Source: Pseudoalteromonas tunicata (GTDB lineage Bacteria > Pseudomonadota > Gammaproteobacteria > Enterobacterales > Alteromonadaceae). Taken from it: a DNA stretch of 64,000 bases. The position numbers were made by a program, and so were the translations under genes. The stretch covers positions 1,652,001 to 1,716,000 of the forward strand of contig NZ_CP011032.1 in NCBI RefSeq assembly GCF_002310815.1. The letters are read 5' to 3'. Each line of letters begins with the position of its first letter. The first letter of the stretch is position 1. Shown one piece after another: positions 57,475 through 64,000 of this stretch. The notes under the pieces were generated by a model that saw only the letters and a program-made list of their open reading frames with translations, made no database searches and had not been told where the DNA came from.

Positions 57475-58548
57475 ATGACCGTCATTTTTGATATTCAGCA
57501 TTTATACTATTTACCGCAATATTTACCCGTGTTAGCTGAGTTAACCAAACATGATGTAGCGTGCCGATTTGTTTTTTATCGCCAAGCTGAGGCCGAGTTA
57601 CAAAAAGTCTGTGAAGAGGTCATTGCCAACGAGCAACTTGATGCCGTGTGGGTTGATAACTGGAGCCAAGCGCTCGCTCATTACACTCGTGAGCAAGCAG
57701 ATTGGCTAGTATTTGGTAATGCAGTCAACGATTTAGACCAATTACACCGCGTCAGTAAAACGGTGTTAATGCAACATGGCATTGGCCCAAAGCAGTGTTA
57801 TTACGATGTATCGGCCAATCCAACAACGGTGCGTTTTGTTGAAGGACAGCACAGATTAAAACGTTTACAAGCCTTATATCCAAACAGCAATTTTGTTGAT
57901 ACCGGATTTGCAAAGTTAGATCCGGCTTTTAATGCACCACACGCTTTATTGACGCTTGAAGCGTTAGGTTTAGACCCTGCAAAACCCACTTTATTATATG
58001 CGCCAACGTTTTATCCAAGCTCAATCGAATGTTTTGCCAAAACATTTGCGCAAGATTTTAGTGAATTTAATATTATTGTTAAACCGCATTTTTTCTCGTT
58101 AAGCAAAGATAAATACCATAAACAACGCCGTTTGCTCCAGCAATGGGCACAAGCCAAAAATGTGTATTTGGCGCCTGTGTCGGACTATAACTTACTGCCA
58201 TTTATGGCGCTGAGCGATGTGATGATTTCAGATGCTTCATCGGCAATTTTTGAGTTTGCGGCGCTTAATAAACCCGTGGTGTGGTGTGATTTTTATAAAT
58301 TACGCTGGAGTTATCGCGGTATTTTTAGTTTTCGCTTTAAACAACGCTTAAATGATGATATTGAGTTTTTTCATCAAATTACCGAGCGAGTTGAACACTA
58401 CCAAGGCTTAAAACAGGCGGTAACCGAAGCGTTTCGCGAGCCGAATAAACTCGCCAGTAAACGGATTGAAATGACAGCGCAATTAGCCGGTGCCACCGAT
58501 GGACAGGTTTCAAAAAGAATTGCTGAATACTTAATAGCCAATACATAG
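57475..58548 (+). CDS. CDP-glycerol glycerophosphotransferase-like (TagB/TagF/SpsB family)
   Basis: The 357-residue protein has the GT-B-like TagF pattern: VLMQHGIGPK near residue 100, VDTGFAKLD, LLYAPTFYPSSIECFAK, IIVKPHFFSLSKDK (the His is expected at the active site) and DVMISDASSAIFEFAALNKPVVWCDF, which corresponds to the CDP-binding SSxxxDF region. There are no TM segments and no fused glycosyltransferase, so it is a minimal enzyme. It would move a glycerophosphate (or related) unit from CDP-glycerol to a glycan or lipid acceptor. It faces the TagD/G1PDH operon across a terminator. Confidence 0.82.
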   Translation: MTVIFDIQHLYYLPQYLPVLAELTKHDVACRFVFYRQAEAELQKVCEEVIANEQLDAVWVDNWSQALAHYTREQADWLVFGNAVNDLDQLHRVSKTVLMQHGIGPKQCYYDVSANPTTVRFVEGQHRLKRLQALYPNSNFVDTGFAKLDPAFNAPHALLTLEALGLDPAKPTLLYAPTFYPSSIECFAKTFAQDFSEFNIIVKPHFFSLSKDKYHKQRRLLQQWAQAKNVYLAPVSDYNLLPFMALSDVMISDASSAIFEFAALNKPVVWCDFYKLRWSYRGIFSFRFKQRLNDDIEFFHQITERVEHYQGLKQAVTEAFREPNKLASKRIEMTAQLAGATDGQVSKRIAEYLIANT

Positions 58549-58571
58549 GCCATATTAACTTTTGGCCTATG
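58544..58571 (+). terminator. Terminator after the TagF-like gene
   Basis: CATAGGCCA / TGGCCTATG stem with a 10-base loop followed by TTTTTATT. It overlaps the last codons and separates this gene from the convergent operon. Confidence 0.82.
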
Positions 58572-58735
58572 TTTTTATTGCGGTTTGTTTAGTATTTCCA
58601 CGACTCACACGAAGCGCAGCCGCTGTAGTGTCGTTATGCTACATAAATCTGCGGCAACGCAGTAAAAATACCAATAAGTCACAATCTTTAAAAAGTCTAT
58701 AACCGAAAAGTTGGCTCGGTCTCGACCCAGGTTTC

Positions 58736-59818
58736 CTAATCAAAACTGTTTACAAACGCTTGATTGAGTAACTCTGGACTGATCCCTGGGTGATTTAAAA
58801 TCGTAATTCGGTCGGGTCGCATTGTGTTGGCAAGAGTCACCGCACAGAGAAAATCACTTTGTGAAATGAGCAGTTGGCTCGGATAAGTCGGTAAGCCGCA
58901 CTGCTTAATGAGGGTAATGATGGCGTCATCAATTTGTGGCTCATCAAGTAGCTTTCGCACCTCGTTAATATATATCGTTGCTAACGCAACTTGCTCGCCA
59001 TGATAACCTTGCCCAAGCGCCAGTTTGTCTAGCGCATGACTAATTAAATGTTCTGCACCACTTGCTGGTCGGCTATCACCAGAAAATCCCATCGATAAGC
59101 CCGAAATTAATAAGCCTTCGGCCACAATTTTTAAATCTGACAGATTGGTGATGTCAAATAGTGGGTTTTTAAATAATACATCGCAGCTGGCACTTGATAA
59201 CAAACGAGCAAAATCATCAACCGGGGTTTGATTGATTTTGTGGGCATATTCCCAGTCCAGTAATGCCGAAGCATTTGAAATTAAATCTCCAAGTCCTGCA
59301 AGGTTGAGCCGTTTAGGGGCTGATATAATTAGCTTTAAGTCGATAAAGACAAAGGTGGCTAATGCCGCAGCGACACTTTGGTTTTGCCCTAATTTGTTTT
59401 TAATAACCGCAACGGGTGAGGTGATGCAATCGCTTGATAAACAAGTAGGAATAATCGCGAAACTCAAATTACGTGTTGTTGCCGCAACTTTACAGACATC
59501 AATCACCTTACCGCCACCAATGGCGACAATTAAATCAATTTGATGATGTGCACATGCGATATCAAGCTTAATACATTCTGCCATTGAATTATCTTCAATC
59601 ACATGGTGCAACACTTGATGCCCCAGTTTTACGTGTGTTGTTATGTCGCTGGCCAGTTTCAATGAACCGCCTTTACCACTTACAATACAAATGTTTTGCA
59701 TGTTTTGTACTTGTAATGTTTCGAGTAATAACTGGGCCGTCTGTTGCTCGTTTTCAATGATTTTTAATACTTTGGGTATATTTAAAAACCGATTGGCAGA
59801 TAATTGAGAGAATTGCAT
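58736..59818 (-). CDS. Archaeal-type sn-glycerol-1-phosphate dehydrogenase-like protein
   Basis: The 360-residue iron-alcohol-dehydrogenase-fold protein has the NAD motif IGGGKVIDVCKVAA, the PTCLSSDCITSPVAVI stretch, LAGLGDLISNASALLDWE (metal ligand Asp), ASGAEHLISHALD (His) and GYHGEQVALATI (His). The GGGKVIDV...SPxAxI...GDLISNxxAxxDW order matches archaeal G1P dehydrogenases better than AraM/EgsA. It would reduce dihydroxyacetone phosphate to sn-glycerol-1-phosphate. It starts four bases after the TagD-like gene, so the two share a transcript. Glycerol dehydrogenase activity is a less likely alternative. Confidence 0.8.
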   Translation of the reverse strand: MQFSQLSANRFLNIPKVLKIIENEQQTAQLLLETLQVQNMQNICIVSGKGGSLKLASDITTHVKLGHQVLHHVIEDNSMAECIKLDIACAHHQIDLIVAIGGGKVIDVCKVAATTRNLSFAIIPTCLSSDCITSPVAVIKNKLGQNQSVAAALATFVFIDLKLIISAPKRLNLAGLGDLISNASALLDWEYAHKINQTPVDDFARLLSSASCDVLFKNPLFDITNLSDLKIVAEGLLISGLSMGFSGDSRPASGAEHLISHALDKLALGQGYHGEQVALATIYINEVRKLLDEPQIDDAIITLIKQCGLPTYPSQLLISQSDFLCAVTLANTMRPDRITILNHPGISPELLNQAFVNSFD

Positions 59819-59822
59819 TCGA

Positions 59823-60242
59823 TTAGCTTTGCTTTATTTGTTTGATAAGAGCTGAGGTGCTGATCCCTTGTGTATAAGGCAGCATAACAATTTCACAGCC
59901 TTGAGCTGCTAAATATTCAGGTGTGCAGCGAATTTGCTCCATATACGAATTTAGCTCCCAATCATCACCATGAACGATTTTAGTAATATTGAATTGCTCA
60001 ATATAAGGTTTGATATCAAATTCATTTGAAATGACTGCTTCATCAACAATATCAAGTGCTTCGATTAGGCGTTTACGGTCGTTTTCATTGATATAGGGAG
60101 TGCGCTTATATTCACCCGTCATTTTGTCGCCATTGACGATAATAAATAGTTTATCGCCCAGCGCTTTTGACTTTTCGAGTAATGTGAGATGCCCTACATG
60201 AAATAAATCAAATACACCTACCACTAAAATATTTTCTGACAT
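59823..60242 (-). CDS. TagD-like glycerol-phosphate cytidylyltransferase
   Basis: The 139-residue nucleotidyltransferase has the HxGH motif in GVFDLFHVGHLTLLEKSKALGD, YKRTPYINENDRKRLIEAL, HGDDWELNSYM and TQGISTSALI, which corresponds to the RTxGISTT motif of TagD. It joins CTP and glycerol phosphate to give CDP-glycerol. Size fits (TagD is about 130). Operon with the downstream G1PDH-like gene means the substrate may be the 1-phosphate enantiomer rather than the usual sn-glycerol-3-phosphate. Confidence 0.86.
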   Translation of the reverse strand: MSENILVVGVFDLFHVGHLTLLEKSKALGDKLFIIVNGDKMTGEYKRTPYINENDRKRLIEALDIVDEAVISNEFDIKPYIEQFNITKIVHGDDWELNSYMEQIRCTPEYLAAQGCEIVMLPYTQGISTSALIKQIKQS

Positions 60243-60311
60243 CTTATATCCCCAATTAAAAACGCCGATTTTATCTCAAAACCTGGCTAAAACCGAACAA
60301 TAAGCAATAAA

Positions 60312-60335
60312 AAAACGCGCTAAATAGCGCGTTTT
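60312..60335 (-). terminator. Terminator after the alpha-glucosidase gene
   Basis: AAAACGCGCTA-AA-TAGCGCGTTTT, a perfect stem with A and T runs on either side, 30 bases after the minus-strand stop. It probably also works on the plus strand, though nothing there needs it. It separates the glucosidase from the TagD-like gene. Confidence 0.88.
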
Positions 60336-60364
60336 GCTCAAGGGAAATCACAATAGATGCTAGA

Positions 60365-61990
60365 TCAGTCGTGTTTTTTTGCAAAATAACAGCCAAACGG
60401 GGGCAGATTGAGCTGATTTTTTACAAGCTGACCACTGTGATGGCTCACATCAGCCAACTCAGTCAGTGAAACTGTTGTTAAATCAAGCGATGCACTTTGT
60501 TCGCTTAAGTTAAAACAACACAAAATAGTGTCATCGCCCGTGCTGCGCCAAAACGCCAGTAACGGCTCAGGGGTATCAATAAACTCAATATCACCCACAA
60601 TTAAAGCTTGATGGTTTTTACGCCAATGTAAAAACTCGCGGAAGCGGTTTAAACACGAATTGAGGTCGGCATTTTGCAAGTCGACACTGTTACTAAGATG
60701 CTGCTTTGCCACAGGTAACCAAGGTTTTTGCGTCGAAAAGCCGGCAAACTCTGCATTATGTTGCCAAGGGTGCGGCGTACGACAGCCATCACGACCTTTA
60801 AAATTTGGCCAAAAAGTGATGCCGTATGGATCTTGTAAATCTTCAAATGCGACATCAGCTTCGGTTAAGCCAAGCTCCTCACCTTGATACATGCATACGC
60901 TGCCTCGTAATGAGCCAAGTAACGCGGTCAGCATTTTTACTTGAGCGTCACTGCGTACGCCATTTTTTGCCCAGCGTGATGCCACGCGTTCAACATCGTG
61001 GTTACTAAAGGCCCAGCATGGCCAGCCTTCAGTCATTTGTTTTTCTAAACCTTGTACTGTTTGGCGAATATAAGCGGCGCTGTAGTCTTTGGTCAGTAGC
61101 TCAAAGCTATACCCCATGTGCAGTTTATTGCCACCTTGGGTGTATTCGGCCATGGTCGCTAGCGAATCTTCAGATGAAATTTCACCAAGAGAAACTGTGC
61201 CAGGATAACGGTCAAGTAGGGCACGAATTTCTGCCATAAAGGCAAGATTTTCAGGTTGTGTATTGTTGTAATAGTGGTACTGAAACGCGTAAGGATTATC
61301 TTCGCTAAAGCCGCGACCTTGGCGTTTATCCACTGGTTTTGCTGGGTTGTCACGCAATTGCGCATCGTGGTAGCAAAAGTTAATCGCATCGAGTCTAAAA
61401 CCATCAACCCCTTTTTTGAGCCAAAACTCGACATTATCGAGTACATGTTGGCGCACATCTGGGTTATGAAAGTTTAAATCTGGCTGTTCAGTTAAAAAAT
61501 TATGCAGATAATATTGTTTACGACGTGGTTCCCATTGCCATGCAGGGCCGCCAAAAATTGATAACCAGTTATTGGGTGCTGTGCCATCTGGTTTTGCATC
61601 GGCCCAAACATACCAGTCTGCTTTATCGTTGGTTTTATCAACGCGGCTCTCACTGAACCAAGCATGTTGATCTGAGGTATGGCTTAATACTTGGTCAATA
61701 ATGATTTTAATATCACGTTGGTGCGCTTTATCAATCAGCTCATCAAAATCGGCTAAAGTGCCAAAAAGAGGGTCGATATCACGGTAATCGCTGATGTCGT
61801 AACCAAAATCTTTCATTGGTGACTTAAAAAAAGGCGATACCCAAATTGCATCAACACCTAGCCCTTTTATGTAGTCAAGCTCGGCAATGATCCCTGGAAT
61901 ATCACCGATACCGTCATGGTTTGAATCTTGAAAACTACGAGGGTAGATTTGATAAATTACCGCACCTTGCCACCATTGAAGCTTGGCCAT
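60365..61990 (-). CDS. GH13 alpha-glucosidase / oligo-1,6-glucosidase type
   Basis: The 541-residue (beta/alpha)8 enzyme opens WWQGAVIYQIYPRSF and has the calcium-site NHDGIGD. Catalytic residues are the nucleophile Asp in GFRLDAINF (~199), acid/base Glu in LGEISSED (~270) and the transition-state Asp in FSNHDVERV (~332). It hydrolyses maltose or isomaltose-type glucosides; no signal peptide, so it acts in the cytoplasm on imported sugars. ATG 61990 has GGAGAG upstream; the longer frame to 62113 has no site and crosses an operator. It is divergent from the TonB-dependent receptor at 62698. Confidence 0.92.
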   Translation of the reverse strand: MAKLQWWQGAVIYQIYPRSFQDSNHDGIGDIPGIIAELDYIKGLGVDAIWVSPFFKSPMKDFGYDISDYRDIDPLFGTLADFDELIDKAHQRDIKIIIDQVLSHTSDQHAWFSESRVDKTNDKADWYVWADAKPDGTAPNNWLSIFGGPAWQWEPRRKQYYLHNFLTEQPDLNFHNPDVRQHVLDNVEFWLKKGVDGFRLDAINFCYHDAQLRDNPAKPVDKRQGRGFSEDNPYAFQYHYYNNTQPENLAFMAEIRALLDRYPGTVSLGEISSEDSLATMAEYTQGGNKLHMGYSFELLTKDYSAAYIRQTVQGLEKQMTEGWPCWAFSNHDVERVASRWAKNGVRSDAQVKMLTALLGSLRGSVCMYQGEELGLTEADVAFEDLQDPYGITFWPNFKGRDGCRTPHPWQHNAEFAGFSTQKPWLPVAKQHLSNSVDLQNADLNSCLNRFREFLHWRKNHQALIVGDIEFIDTPEPLLAFWRSTGDDTILCCFNLSEQSASLDLTTVSLTELADVSHHSGQLVKNQLNLPPFGCYFAKKHD

Positions 61991-62097
61991 GATCTCTCCA
62001 AAACCGTAAAGGGTTTTTAATTTAATAAAACAGATAAGCGGTCTGCGCCGCGAAATTAGTAAAAAGCATACGTTATCCAATTTTTTCTGTAAAAGGC

Positions 62098-62113
62098 ATG
62101 CATACGTATGCAT
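62098..62113. promoter_or_regulatory. LacI-family-like operator palindrome, glucosidase side
   Basis: ATGCATACGTATGCAT is a perfect 16-bp palindrome with the central CG typical of LacI/GalR-family sites. It lies 108 bases upstream of the alpha-glucosidase start. A degenerate copy (AGCATACGTTA) is at about 62066-62076. Confidence 0.75.
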
Positions 62114-62547
62114 TTGAAAAGAGTATAAATAAGGATTTTGAAGGGAAGCAAAATCGTCTGTTTGGCTTAGTTTTTATGGTGACGACCATCTGCTTTACCA
62201 ATTTTTCACTGTTAGCCGCATTATTGTGCTTAAAGGTCTTATTTTTATCTTTACGTTGCTAACGATTCAAGCTGGTGCGGGCAGTGCACGAGTTTGGTGC
62301 AAGAACTTTGGTTTGGTATGACCAATTTACAAAAATCTAAATGAAGTTAATTTTTATCGTTTTATTAACATTGGGTAGGTGCATGCTTGCCAAGAAAAAA
62401 TAAATTTAACGCTATTTTAGTCTGAAAAACCCTCGCAAGTTCCCATTCTATAAGATTATAACTCAAACATGGCTGTGTTCCTTTATATTACGGTCACTTA
62501 AGCTACTCTGTGTAAACAAAGTGTAAAATAATTCACCTTTGTTTTTT

Positions 62548-62561
62548 TGAATACGTATGCA
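62548..62561. promoter_or_regulatory. LacI-family-like operator palindrome, receptor side
   Basis: TGAATACGTATGCA matches the centre of the palindrome at 62098 with one base changed. It lies 137 bases upstream of the receptor start, so one regulator (not in the window) may co-control the divergent pair, as MalR/SusR-type repressors do for maltose uptake genes. Confidence 0.7.
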
Positions 62562-62697
62562 GTCAGTTGTATGACAAATGTGGTAGGCGTTACTATTTTT
62601 AATGACAACAAAGGCGACCCAGATTGGTGCAATCGCTACGCTTTAAACCGCATCAATCATGGGGCTATTACAAAATAGTCAATCGGGATAAAACATT

Positions 62698-64000
62698 ATG
62701 TCTAAATTTAAGCCAAGTATGCTAACACTGGCACTTGTTTCTGCAGGATTCTCTTCTTTATCAGCATTTGCTGCTGATGAAGTGAAAAAAGACGAAGCGC
62801 TCAATCAAGAAAACGTAGAAGTTATTGAAGTACGTGGTATGCGCCGCAGTATTGTTGAGTCAATCAACGTTAAACGTTTTGCAACAAACGTGGTTGAGTC
62901 GATTTCAGCTGAAGATATCGGTAAATTACCAGATTCATCAATTGCGGAATCAATTGCCCGTTTACCTGGCTTGGCGGCCCAACGCCTAGACGGTCGTGCT
63001 AGCCGCGTATCAATTCGTGGTTTTGGTGAAAACGAAAGTGGCACCACCTTTAACGGCCGTGAACAAGTTTCTATCAGTGACAACCGTGGGGTTGAGTTTG
63101 ACCTCTACCCATCAGAAATCATGAGCGGTGTGACTGTGTATAAAACACCCAATGCGACACTTGAAGGTGAAGGCATTGCCGGTGTAATTGATATGCAAAC
63201 CATTAAACCGTTATCAAAAGACGGCCAAACAGTGCAAATCAATACCCAGTTTGAACAAACAAGTTTTGATAAGCTTAACCCAGATGGCGAAGACTCTGGC
63301 TTTCGTGGTACTTTTTCGTACGTTGACCAGTTTGCTGATAATACCTTAGGTGTGGCATTTGCTTATTCAAGCATGTCGTCGCCAAACCAAGAAAAACGTT
63401 GGAATTCTTGGGGTTACCCTGAGTTTACCCACAATGGAAAACCACTTTCTATTTTAGGTGGTGCTAAACCATTTGTACGTTCGTCAGAACTTGAACGTGA
63501 TTCTGTGATGCTAGTTGTTGAAGCGGCTCCAACCGATAAATTAAAACTGACCTTCGATGCGCTTTATGTAGATTTCTTAGATACCAAAACATTGCGTGGG
63601 ATTGAAATTCCATTTGCATGGGGTCAAGGTTCAATTAAAGAAGAGAATGCGACCGTTGATCCAGCAACAGGTTTTGTCACCAGTGCGTTAACTGAAGGCG
63701 AGCGTGTTGTGGTGCGCAATGATCACGAAGAGCGTGACGCAACACTTAAATCATTTGGTTTAAATACTGAGTACCAAGTGAATGATACGTGGTCTTTAGA
63801 CCTTGATGTCAGCTATTCAAAAGTAGAACGCAAAATTTGGAGTATGGAAAGCTACTCGGGTACAGGGCGTGGTAGTGCCGTAGGTATTGCAGATAACATT
63901 GGTTATCAGTTTAACTCAGGCAATACAGGTGCAATGTTTACTCATCAACTTGATTATAGCGATTACAACTTAATTCAATTAGGTGGTCCGCTTAGTTGGG
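62698..64000 (+). CDS. TonB-dependent receptor, N-terminal part (cut by window edge)
   Basis: The visible ~434 residues start MSKFKPSMLTLALVSAGFSSLSAFAAD (signal peptide). They contain a TonB-box-like VEVIEVRGMRR, the plug signatures SIAESIARLPGLAAQR and VSIRGFGENES with TVYKTPNATLEGEGIAGVIDMQT, and early barrel strands (FSYVDQFADNTLGVAFAYSS). This is the large TonB-dependent receptor type common in oligotrophs. Pairing with the GH13 gene and shared operators suggests uptake of maltodextrins or related alpha-glucans across the outer membrane. The C-terminal barrel lies outside. Confidence 0.93.
   Translation, partial: MSKFKPSMLTLALVSAGFSSLSAFAADEVKKDEALNQENVEVIEVRGMRRSIVESINVKRFATNVVESISAEDIGKLPDSSIAESIARLPGLAAQRLDGRASRVSIRGFGENESGTTFNGREQVSISDNRGVEFDLYPSEIMSGVTVYKTPNATLEGEGIAGVIDMQTIKPLSKDGQTVQINTQFEQTSFDKLNPDGEDSGFRGTFSYVDQFADNTLGVAFAYSSMSSPNQEKRWNSWGYPEFTHNGKPLSILGGAKPFVRSSELERDSVMLVVEAAPTDKLKLTFDALYVDFLDTKTLRGIEIPFAWGQGSIKEENATVDPATGFVTSALTEGERVVVRNDHEERDATLKSFGLNTEYQVNDTWSLDLDVSYSKVERKIWSMESYSGTGRGSAVGIADNIGYQFNSGNTGAMFTHQLDYSDYNLIQLGGPLSW

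Larger units (their letters stand above)
61991..62697. other. Divergent control region of alpha-glucosidase and receptor genes
   Basis: This 707-bp gap lies between the start codons of the GH13 gene (minus) and the receptor gene (plus). It holds the two operator palindromes described separately and no convincing gene. The middle (62150-62530) is AT-rich with nothing else I can name. Confidence 0.7.

Overview
The window looks like a chromosomal segment of a marine gammaproteobacterium of the Alteromonadales, with Pseudoalteromonas or a close relative the best guess. The grounds are moderate-to-low GC, the recC-recB-recD order, a GH13 alpha-glucosidase beside a large TonB-dependent receptor, a LapD/LapG pair, VpsP-like and short-Wza exopolysaccharide genes, and abundant REP-like intergenic palindromes. 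The genus is inferred from protein flavour; no 16S gene is present.

Layout. 1-9.2 kb: 5' part of xthA (minus), then the recCBD operon. 9.2-18.7 kb: housekeeping and signalling genes: a phosphoethanolamine-transferase-like membrane enzyme, a pentapeptide-repeat/K+-channel fusion, a receiver-TPR protein, a YgjP metallopeptidase, a coiled-coil membrane protein and a response regulator lying between two identical tRNA-Tyr genes, and YchJ. 18.7-19.8 kb: an array of nested palindromic repeats. 19.8-21.5 kb: a SulA-like SOS gene with a LexA box, and a Sel1-repeat protein.

21.5-53.6 kb is a large exopolysaccharide (EPS) locus. Its minus-strand left arm holds an O-antigen-ligase/polymerase-like protein, a small secreted Gly-rich protein, LapD and LapG. 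The plus-strand body has two paralogous UDP-glucuronate 4-epimerases around ugd; an AT-rich acetyltransferase-wzy-pyruvyltransferase-GT-GT-wzx cassette; manC and manB; a secreted PLA2-like protein and a decayed 5' fragment of manB; rfbC and rfbD; and an initiating sugar-phosphate transferase. It ends with the export machinery (outer-membrane barrel, short Wza, Wzc kinase, PHP phosphatase, VpsP-like) and galE. Nine REP-like elements are scattered through it, and a RAYT (REP-associated transposase) gene lies directly between two of them.

53.7-64 kb: an NCS2 purine permease, a chemoreceptor, then a three-gene set suggesting CDP-glycerol chemistry built on sn-glycerol-1-phosphate (CDP-glycerol glycerophosphotransferase-like protein, TagD-like cytidylyltransferase, archaeal-type G1P dehydrogenase). 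Last come an alpha-glucosidase and a divergent TonB-dependent receptor cut by the window end; two copies of a LacI-type palindromic operator lie between them.

How it fits together: nucleotide-sugar genes (ugd, epimerases, manBC, rfbCD, galE) feed glycosyltransferases. The lipid-linked unit is started by the WcaJ-type enzyme, flipped by Wzx, polymerised by Wzy and exported by Wzc, short Wza and the barrel. LapD/LapG adds c-di-GMP control of surface attachment at the edge of the same locus.
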